This document shows, in pieces, positions 1 to 5,166 of a DNA stretch of 5,166 nt. A program made the position numbers and the translations under genes. Position 1 is the first letter of the stretch. Each line of letters opens with the position of its first letter. The stretch lies in the NCBI GenBank assembly GCA_043777755.1, contig JAYWHK010000016.1, positions 1 to 5,166 on the forward strand. Reading direction: 5' to 3'. The notes beneath the pieces were generated by a model, which saw only the letters and a program-made list of their open reading frames with translations, did no database searches and was not told the origin of the DNA. Source of the DNA: CANHEE01 sp043777755 (GTDB taxonomy: Bacteria > Bacteroidota > Bacteroidia > Chitinophagales > Saprospiraceae).

Positions 1-231
1 ACCTGCTGCATTAGGGTTAGAACAATTTACCGTTTGACCCGAAGTAGAACACGTCCAACCATTGTTTGTAAAGGTTGGTGCTGTTGTTAAACCGTTTGGC
101 AATGTTGTGCTGAATGACAATGCTCCTGTTGCTGCTGCATTTCCGATGTTATTTAAAGTCACAGGAATATTAGAAGTGATACCTTCTGTTAAAGTTGGTA
201 TTGCTCCGATTACTGTTTGTACATCTGGACG
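1..231 (-). repeat. Type B unit B6 (partial, N-terminal part)
   Basis: Residues 1646-1722. It runs 'RPDVQTVIGAIPTLTEG', 'NIPVTLNNIGNAAATG', 'LSFSTTLPNGLTTAP', 'NNGWTCSTSGQTVNC', 'SNPNAAG' and then leaves the window. The opening segment is one residue shorter than in B5, which shifts the DNA period to 402 bases locally. Bases 34-60 are identical to 841-867 in B4, two units away. Confidence 0.8.
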
Positions 232-3200
232 TGCCATTGCTGTAATTGGCGTTGTTGGTGTCATTGAGCTACTATTATTGGTAGTAACCGTTTCGTTTGT
301 TACTGGTGGTGTATTACCCGAAATACTTGGCGTTTGACCTGCTGAACCAACCAATGGTGTTACAGGAATTTCAAACATTGTCGTTCCTGTTGTTGCAGGA
401 AGACCCGTTGTATTAGGATTAGTACAATTCACTGTTTGACCCGTTGTCGAACAAGTCCAACCATTATTGGTAAAGGTCAAAGGCGCAGTCAAACCATTCG
501 GTAATGTTGTGCTGAATGATAAAGGACCCGTCGCTGGACCACTTCCAATGTTTGCAAGCGTTACTGGTACAAGCGATGTTGTGCCTTCTGTAAAGCCTGG
601 TGCTGGTTGTCCGATAGTCGTCAAGATGTCAGGACGAACCATTGCTACTACTGGGTTGGTAGGTGTCATCGAACCACTGTTGTTAGCCGTCGAAGTTTCG
701 TTCGGCGCTGGCGATGAGCTACCTGTCAAAGTAGGTGTTTGACCTGCTGTACCTGCTGCTGGTGTAAGCGGAATATTAAATGTTGTTGCGCCTGTTGTTG
801 CAGGAAGACCTGCTGCATTAGGATTAGAACAATTCACTGCTTGACCCGAAGTAGAACACGTCCAACCGTTATTGGTAAAGGTTGGTGGCGTTGTCATTCC
901 ATTTGGCAATGCCATACTAAATGTCAAAGTACCTGTTGCTGGTGCATTACCAACATTTGCAAGTGTTACTGGAATATTAGAAGTAACACCTTCTGTCAAA
1001 TCTGGTGCTGGTTGTCCGATAGTCGTCGTCAAATCTGGTCTTGCCAATGGAACGATTGCACCTGTTGGTGTCATCGAAGTTGTGTTATTGGCAGTTGCCG
1101 TTTCATTGATTACTGGCGATGCAGAACCTGACAACGTAGGTGTTTGACCTGCTGTTCCAACACTTGGTGTGATAGGAATATTGAAAGTCGTTGGTCCCGC
1201 TGCCGCATGAAGTCCTAATGTATTAGGGTTAGAACAACTTACCGTTTGTCCCGAAGTATTACAAGTCCAACCATTTTCTGTAAAGGTTAATGGTGCTGTA
1301 AGACCGTTCGGTAAATTGGTACTGAATGTCAATACGCCTGTTGCTGGTGCAGTACCAATATTATATAAAGTTACAGGAATATTAGAAGCGGAACCTTCTG
1401 TTAAAGGTGTTGAAGGCTGACCAATAACAGTCTGCACATCTGGACGATTTGCAGGTTGTATTGATTGCGCTGCCGTTGAAGCTCCTGTATTGTTATTGGT
1501 AACTAATTCATTTAAAACTTGATTTACTAAACCTGTTACAGTTGGTGTCGTTCCTGCTGAACCGACTGACGGTGTTACAGGAATGTCAAATGGAACTGCT
1601 GCATTTGGAGCAACGCCCGTTGTATTAGGGTTGCTACAACTTACTGTTTGACCTGATGTGTTACAAGTCCAACCGTTTTGTGTAAAGGTAGGCGGTGCGA
1701 CTAAACCATTCGGAAGATTGGTTGAGAACGTCAATACGCCTGTTGCTGCACCATTTCCAATGTTGGAAACTGAAACTGGAATGATAGAGGTAACACCTTC
1801 TGTCAAAGTAGGAATTGTGCCAATAGTCGTCAATAAATCTGGTCTTGTTCCTGTTTGAACAGGGTTGTTAGCCGTCATTGTTGCGCTGTTGTTATTGACA
1901 ATATTCTCATTTGTGACTGCTGGAATAGTACCCGAAATACTCAATATTTTACCAAGAGAACCTGCTGCTGGTACGACTGGTACATCAAACTGTACAGAAG
2001 TATTGATTGGAATTCCTGCCGTATTTGGCGAAGAACACGCAATGCTTACGCCTGATGTTGTACAAGTCCAAGAGCCGCTTGTAAAACTTGCTGGTGCTGA
2101 CAATTCGGTAGGCAATGTGATATTTACATTGACTGGTCCTGTTGCCGAACCATTTCCTTGGTTGGTTACTGTAAATTGAACGATGCTTTGTAATCCTTCT
2201 GTTAAAACTGGGCTTGGTTGTGAAATTAATAAAATCACATCTGGCAAACCTGGTCCGATTGGCGTTGGTGCAGTTGGTGTACCGCCGCCTGGGTTAGAAG
2301 GGCCTGCTGCCGTTGCCGCTGTTGTACCTGATTTGTAAGGACCGCCTGGCATACCGCCTCCGCTTGTCCATGCCAAGTTAGCTGTATTGGTTGCTTGTGT
2401 TGGATTGACTTGTAAAGGGAACGACGTTGTATTTCCAATTGCAATTACTTGCAAACTTGTACATTTTACAATATCATTTCCTGCTGCATCAACACCTGCT
2501 TTTACACAAGTCCAATCTGTATTACCACCCGAAACGTATTTTAATCCGTTTTTCAAGGTATCACAAATCGTTACCATACCCGTGGTAGAAATACCACCTG
2601 CATTGGTAATTTGGAAATTATAAATAAATGGTTGGTTTTGGTTAAATGGACCTGCGCCAACTATTTTAGCTGTTTTTAAATCTGCTACTGGTGCTACTGG
2701 TGTGGTAGGGCTTGTGCCTGTTGGTCCACCACTTGTAGGGTTATTGATGCTTCCTGCTGTAGCTGGTGTAGCACCTGACTTGTAAGGACCACCTGGCATA
2801 CCGCCACCGTTTGTCCAAGTCATGTTGGTTACGTTTGTCGCAATCGTAGGATTTACATTTAAAGTATAAGAAACAGTTTGATTTACAGCGATTGCATTTG
2901 CATAAGTACAAACAACAACATCATTACCATATAAATCAACACCTGTTTTTGCACAAGTCCAACCCGTACCTACAAAACCGTTGTATTTCAAACCTGTTTT
3001 TAAAGTATCTTTTACCGTAATTGTTCCACCTGAATTTGCGCCACCCGAATTTGTTACTTTAATGGTATAATTAAATGGTACAAATTGAGTGATTGCTGTT
3101 GTAGGTGCTTCTTTTACTGTTGTAAGATTTGGTACAGCCGTTACGTTGTTGGTTGTAGAACCTCCGCCTGTTGGGTTCGTAGGATTTCCACTACCCGTAG

Positions 3201-5166
3201 TTGTTGGGGCTGTCTTATAAGGACCACCTGGCATACCTCCACCATTTACGTAAGCAATATTACTTGTTGCGCCACCTGTTGTAGATTTTACATTAAGCGG
3301 GAACGAAGATGTTGTAGCCATCGCAATAGCTGTTGAAGAAGTACATTCTACGATTTGGTTGCCCGTTGCATCAGTACCTGCCACGGCACAAGTCCATGAA
3401 GCATTACCACCTGAAACGAACATCAAACCGTTTTTCAAGGTATCTTTTATTGTGATTACACCTGCTGTTGCTGCGCCACCGTCGTTGAATACATCAAAAG
3501 TATAAGCAAACGGTATAAACTGTTGTACCGCTACACTTGGTGCTACTTTTGCTGTTTTCAAAATTGGTACTGGTGTTACGACCGTTGGAGAAGTAGGAGA
3601 ACCGCCACCTGGGTTGATAGGGCTTCCTGCTGTTCCTGGTGTAGAACCCGTTTTGTAAGGACCATTTGGCATACCGCCGCCATTGACCCAAGCAAGGTTG
3701 GTAATACTACCCGCCAATGTTGGTTTTACACGAATGGTATAAGTACTTGTTCCGCCTGTCAAAGTAAGTGGGTTGTAAGCCGCAATTGGAGTAGAAGTTT
3801 GACATTGAACTACGTCATTTCCACTTAAATCTTGACCTACCAATGAACACGTCCAATCAGGAGAACCTGCTGTCATAGACATATATTTCAAACCACTTTT
3901 CAAGGTATCTCTTACTATCAATAAACCACTTGTTGCTGCTGAACCTTTGTTTTCTAAATCAAATTTATAATCAAAAGGCATAAATTGCTCTATTGTAGCC
4001 GCCAAAGATGTTTTTACAGTCGAGATACTTGGTATCGGACTTGCTGTATTTGGCGTTGATACTGGTGCGTTTGGTGTTGGGTTAAGTGCATTTCCTGCTG
4101 TCGTCGAAACTGGACTTGTAGGATATGGACCACCTGGAATTCCACCACCGCTAACATAAGCTATGTTAGAGATTGCTACGGCTTTTGTAGGTTTTACGGT
4201 TACATTTAAAATTTCATTGTCACCGTTGGCATTGATTACATTGGTTGTTGTACATTCCAAGATTTGATTGCCGTTGGCATCAGTTCCCGTCACGGCACAA
4301 GCCCAACCTGCACTACCTGTTGATTGGTAGTTCAAACCGTTGCGGAGTGTATCTAATACTGTAATTGTACCCGTTGTATTGGCAGCACCATTATTGGTTA
4401 CATTAAAGATGTAATCAAAGTTTTGATACTGTGCAATTGGTGTACCTGGGCCAACTTTGGTTGTTACCAAAATAGGTTTTGGTACTACTGGTACTACACC
4501 TGGGTTGTTACCTGAGCCTGTTGGTTCTCCATCTGCTGGATTTTGAACACTACCTGCTGTACCTGGTGTAGGACCTGACTTGTAAGGACCACCTGGCATA
4601 CTGCCACCGCTTGTCCACGTCATGTTACTGATGTTGGTTGCTTTTGTAGGTAAAACGGTTAAAATAACACCCGATGTACCTATGTTTGGAGCAAGAACAG
4701 TGCTTGAAGTACAAACGACTACATCGTTTCCACTCAAATCAACACCTGTTTTGCTACAAGTCCAATCAGAACCTGTATAAGTCACGTATTTTAAACCATT
4801 TTTCAATGTATCTCTTACGGTAATAGCACCTGATGTAGCGACGCTACCCGTGTTATTTACCGTAAGGGTATAATCAAATTTCACACCTTGCGAAATAGTA
4901 CCTGTTGGTGCTACTTTTGTTGTTACCAAATTCGGTATAGGTGTTACGTTTGAAGTAGTTGCTGATCCTGCTGTTGGGTTTTGAGGTGTACCTGCTGAAC
5001 TTTCATTGGTACTTGACTTATAAGGTCCACCTGTCATGCCGCCACCGCTTGTGCGTGACATATTCGATATTGCGCCTCCCAAAGTAGGATTTACACGAAG
5101 CCCTGCCAATACACTTGTACTTGGTGCTAAGGTAGAATAAATTGTACATTCTACTACATCGTCGCC
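1..5166 (-). CDS. Giant DUF11/CARDB-like repeat surface protein, internal fragment (no start or stop in window)
   Basis: The frame read on the minus strand from base 5166 is open for all 1722 codons and enters and leaves the window open. I see 13 tandem Ig-like units in two classes: A0-A6 (residues 1-945) and B1-B6 (residues 974-1722), joined by a short linker. The recurring core is a hydrophobic strand ending in 'NGL', then W-T-C and a second Cys, which matches the DUF11 pattern; the 'PDL' start and 'VTLxNxG' strand of the B units also recall CARDB. Such repeats are known as stalk or adhesion modules of large cell-surface or secreted proteins. The paired cysteines suggest disulfides formed outside the cytoplasm. 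The composition is rich in Thr, Asn, Gly, Ala and Pro with few charges. No transmembrane segment, signal peptide, catalytic motif or sorting domain is visible. A role as adhesin or cell-surface filament is inferred. The reading frame is very sure, the family likely, the function unproven. Confidence 0.95.
232..636 (-). repeat. Type B unit B5
   Basis: Residues 1511-1645 (135 residues). It opens 'RPDILTTIGQPAPGFTEG', then 'LVPVTLANIGSGPATG', 'LSFSTTLPNGLTAPL', 'NNGWTCSTTGQTVNC', 'TNPNTTGLPATTG', 'FEIPVTPLVGSAGQTP' and 'NETVTTNNSSSM'. It is the last complete unit in the window. Confidence 0.84.
637..1041 (-). repeat. Type B unit B4
   Basis: Residues 1376-1510 (135 residues). It opens 'RPDLTTTIGQPAPDLTEG', then 'NIPVTLANVGNAPATG', 'LTFSMALPNGMTTPP', 'NNGWTCSTSGQAVNC' with Cys1437 and Cys1446, 'TTFNIPLTPAAGTAGQTP' and 'NETSTANNSGSM'. 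Its DNA is nearly the same as B5 over several tracts: bases 1004-1027 match 599-622, and 791-810 match 386-405, both offset by exactly 405 bases. Confidence 0.84.
1042..1446 (-). repeat. Type B unit B3
   Basis: Residues 1241-1375 (135 residues). It opens 'RPDVQTVIGQPSTPLTEG', then 'NIPVTLYNIGTAPATG', 'LTFSTNLPNGLTAPL', 'ENGWTCNTSGQTVSC', 'SNPNTLGLHAAAG', 'TTFNIPITPSVGTAGQTP' and 'NETATANNTTSM'. It is the first of the units with an exact 405-base length and contains the only histidine I noticed in the B array. Confidence 0.82.
1447..1845 (-). repeat. Type B unit B2
   Basis: Residues 1108-1240 (133 residues). It opens 'RPDLLTTIGTIPTLTEG', followed by 'IIPVSVSNIGNGAATG', 'LTFSTNLPNGLVAPP', 'NGWTCNTSGQTVSC' and 'SNPNTTG'. 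It ends with a variant 'NELVTNNNTGAS' and a longer Gln/Ala tail. It shares 'TFSTNLPNGL' and 'CNTSGQTVSC' with B3. Confidence 0.82.
1846..2247 (-). repeat. Type B unit B1, the most divergent of its class
   Basis: Residues 974-1107. It opens with LPD rather than RPD, then 'VILLISQPSPVLTEG', 'VQFTVTNQGNGSATG', 'VNVNITLPTELSAP', 'GSWTCTTSGVSIACSSPN', 'VQFDVPVVPAAGSLGK' and 'NENIVNNNSATM'. It lacks the NGL and GQTV elements of later B units, and Lys1073 is the only lysine in the whole B array. Its position next to the A array and its divergence suggest an older or transitional copy. Confidence 0.82.
2248..2331 (-). other. Linker between type A and type B arrays
   Basis: Residues 946-973 form a low-complexity Gly/Pro/Thr/Ala stretch that includes 'PSNPGGGTPTAPTPIGPG'. 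It resembles the linkers that open each type A unit, so it appears to be the last such linker; what follows it is a type B domain rather than another type A core. Confidence 0.7.
2332..2778 (-). repeat. Type A unit A6, last of its class, with an extra cysteine
   Basis: Residues 797-945 (149 residues). The core has 'FIYNFQITNAGGISTTG', 'MVTICDTLKNGLKYVSGG', 'DWTCVKAGVDAAGNDIVKC' with Cys887 and Cys902, and 'TSFPLQVNPTQATNTAN'. It ends in 'LAWTSGGGMPGGPYK'. Cys868 (TGT, complement at 2563-2565) sits where the other units have Lys, Arg or Leu before DTL, giving this unit three cysteines. It is followed directly by the linker to the B array. Confidence 0.82.
2779..3213 (-). repeat. Type A unit A5
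   Basis: Residues 652-796 (145 residues). The linker has 'NPTNPTGGGSTTNN'. The core has 'FNYTIKVTNSGGANSGG', 'ITVKDTLKTGLKYNGF', 'GWTCAKTGVDLYGNDVVVC' and 'VSYTLNVNPTIATNVTN'. It ends in 'MTWTNGGGMPGGPYK'. In both loop and end signature it is the closest relative of A1, four units away. Confidence 0.82.
3214..3651 (-). repeat. Type A unit A4
   Basis: Residues 506-651 (146 residues). The linker has 'AGSPINPGGGSPTSP'. The core has 'FAYTFDVFNDGGAATAG', 'ITIKDTLKNGLMFVSGG', 'SWTCAVAGTDATGNQ' and 'IVEC'. It ends in 'NIAYVNGGGMPGGPYK'. The CAVxGTDAxGNQI loop and the NIAYV end pair it with A2 rather than with its immediate neighbours A3 and A5. Confidence 0.82.
3652..4119 (-). repeat. Type A unit A3
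   Basis: Residues 350-505 (156 residues, the longest unit). The linker contains 'NALNPTPNAPVSTPNTA'. The core has 'FDYKFDLENKGSAATSG', 'LIVRDTLKSGLKYM', 'DWTCSLVGQDLSGNDVVQC', then an extended stretch before 'TYTIRVKPTLAGSITN'. The end signature is 'LAWVNGGGMPNGPYK', where Asn replaces the first Gly of GGPYK. The extra length comes mainly from inserted residues between the second Cys and the following strand. Confidence 0.82.
4120..4578 (-). repeat. Type A unit A2
   Basis: Residues 197-349 (153 residues), with a longer linker rich in Pro, Gly and Val. The core has 'FDYIFNVTNNGAANTTG', 'ITVLDTLRNGLNYQ', 'WACAVTGTDANGNQ' with Cys290, and Cys305. Thr of WTC is replaced by Ala. The end signature is 'NIAYVSGGGIPGGPYP', with Ile for Met and Pro for the final Lys. 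The loop has GNQ instead of GND, as in A4. Confidence 0.82.
4579..5016 (-). repeat. Type A unit A1
   Basis: Residues 51-196 (146 residues). The linker includes 'SAGTPQNPTAG'. The core has 'VKFDYTLTVNNTG', 'ITVRDTLKNGLKYV', 'DWTC' with Cys137 and the loop 'GVDLSGNDVVVC' with Cys152. It ends in 'NMTWTSGGSMPGGPYK', with Ser for the third Gly of the signature. It is closest to A5: both have KTGVDLxGNDVVVCT and NMTWT, and their DNA is identical at 4573-4600 and 2773-2800. Confidence 0.82.
5017..5166 (-). repeat. Type A unit A0 (partial, C-terminal part only)
   Basis: Residues 1-50. The unit enters at 'GDDVVEC', the loop and second cysteine of the disulfide-type pair; its WTC half lies beyond the window edge. 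The end signature is divergent: 'NMSRTSGGGMTGGPYK' has Arg where the other units have Trp or Tyr, and Thr where the first Pro of MPGGPYK normally sits. At least one type A unit therefore continues upstream of the window. Confidence 0.8.

Larger units (their letters stand above)
1..2247 (-). repeat. Type B repeat array (CARDB/DUF11-like, B1-B6)
   Basis: Residues 974-1722 consist of five full units (134, 133, 135, 135 and 135 residues) and one partial. Order within a unit: (R/L)PD; 'TxIGxxxPxLTEG'; a strand such as 'NIPVTLxNIGNAxATG'; 'LTFSTxLPNGL'; 'TFTxNGWTCSTSGQTVNC' with the two Cys separated by eight residues; 'SNPN'; 'FxIPVTP'; 'GxAGQTPxxSG'; and an 'NExxxxNN' element near the end, typical of DUF11-like domains. 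There are no PYK signature and no long linkers. B3-B5 keep an exact 405-bp period in DNA. The array continues beyond base 1. Confidence 0.87.
2332..5166 (-). repeat. Type A repeat array (DUF11-like, A0-A6)
   Basis: Residues 1-945 consist of one partial and six full units, counted from one PYK signature to the next (lengths 146, 153, 156, 146, 145 and 149 residues). Each full unit runs: a P/G/T/S/N-rich linker with a recurring 'AG..xNP' element; a strand ending in 'KxA' or 'KVxP'; an F-x-Y/F strand (such as 'VKFDYTLTVNNTG'); '(I/V)xDTLKxGL'; W-T-C (WAC in A2); a loop with D-x-x-G-N-D/Q; a second Cys; a variable strand; and 'N(M/L/I)(T/A)(W/Y)(T/V)xGGGMPGGPYK'. Lysines are frequent, in contrast to the type B array. 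DUF11 membership is recognised from the pattern, not from a search. Confidence 0.85.

Noticed and set aside
739..1131. Plus-strand Cys/Trp-rich open frame of 130 codons, resembling a metal-binding small protein
   Set aside because: The Cys and Trp codons arise from antisense reading of frequent Gly, Pro, Thr and Ala codons in the repeat gene, and the same composition recurs at 3085-3336 and 3523-3828. There is no independent support.
62..1147. Three plus-strand open frames of 91 codons at 62-337, 467-742 and 872-1147
   Set aside because: They start exactly 405 bases apart, the period of the type B repeat on the other strand, and their translations are just its antisense. They are shadows produced by the repeated codons.
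2235..2444. Minus-strand open frame of 69 codons, Gln-rich
   Set aside because: It overlaps the A6/linker/B1 region in a different frame from the giant ORF. Its Gln-rich composition is an out-of-frame reading of Pro/Thr/Ala/Gly codons.
2332..5016. Intramolecular Lys-Asn isopeptide bonds as in CnaA/CnaB pilin domains
   Set aside because: Type A units contain Lys, Asn and Asp in beta strands, but I cannot identify the characteristic Lys, Asn and acidic triad at CnaA/CnaB positions. Conserved cysteines are a more direct stabiliser.
1..5166. Regularly spaced repeats as a CRISPR array or non-coding satellite
   Set aside because: Periods are 399-468 bases, the 'spacers' are conserved, every repeat length is a multiple of three and the frame stays open. 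This is protein-domain repetition.
1..5166. Promoters, ribosome binding sites, terminators or an internal start
   Set aside because: There is no gap in the open frame. A/T-rich stretches and internal Met codons lie within conserved repeat codons and are not accompanied by a credible start or hairpin.

Overview
The whole window lies inside one very large protein-coding gene on the minus strand. Reading the reverse complement from base 5166 gives 1722 consecutive sense codons with no stop. The window holds neither the start nor the end of the gene, and it contains no intergenic DNA, RNA gene, mobile element, promoter or terminator. The product is a repetitive, probably secreted, all-beta protein related to the DUF11 / CARDB group of bacterial Ig-like surface repeats.

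Layout in protein order (high to low coordinates; residues numbered 1-1722 from base 5166): first comes an array of type A repeats (bases 2332-5166), made of a partial unit A0 and six full units A1-A6 of 145-156 residues. Each full unit has a DUF11-like core with an '(I/V)xDTLxxGL' strand, a Trp-Thr-Cys (WAC in A2), a second Cys 14 residues later, and a terminal 'GGGMPGGPYK' signature. A Pro/Gly/Thr/Ser/Asn-rich linker of about 30 residues opens the next unit. After a short linker (2248-2331) comes an array of type B repeats (bases 1-2247), with five full units B1-B5 of 133-135 residues and a partial B6. Type B units start with (R/L)PD, carry 'LTEG' or 'FTEG', an 'LPNGL'-type strand, 'WTCxTSGQxVxC' (cysteines only eight residues apart) and usually an 'NExxxxNN' end. 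The two types share the strand-plus-WTC core and look like diverged branches of one ancestral domain.

The organism cannot be fixed from one repetitive gene. The A/T-leaning codon use, the Thr/Asn/Gly-rich beta repeats and the gene size fit the giant surface proteins of Bacteroidota (Cytophagia or Chitinophagia type), which often leave the cell by type IX secretion. This is inference, because the signal peptide and C-terminal sorting domain would lie outside the window.

The observations most worth checking are: the abrupt change in repeat class; a 649-residue stretch with no lysine in which every arginine precedes proline; the near-alternating D..GND / D..GNQ loop inside the cysteine pair of type A units; the GGGMPGGPYK signature; signs of multi-unit duplication; and exact 405-bp phased DNA repeats that could drive copy-number change or confuse assembly.
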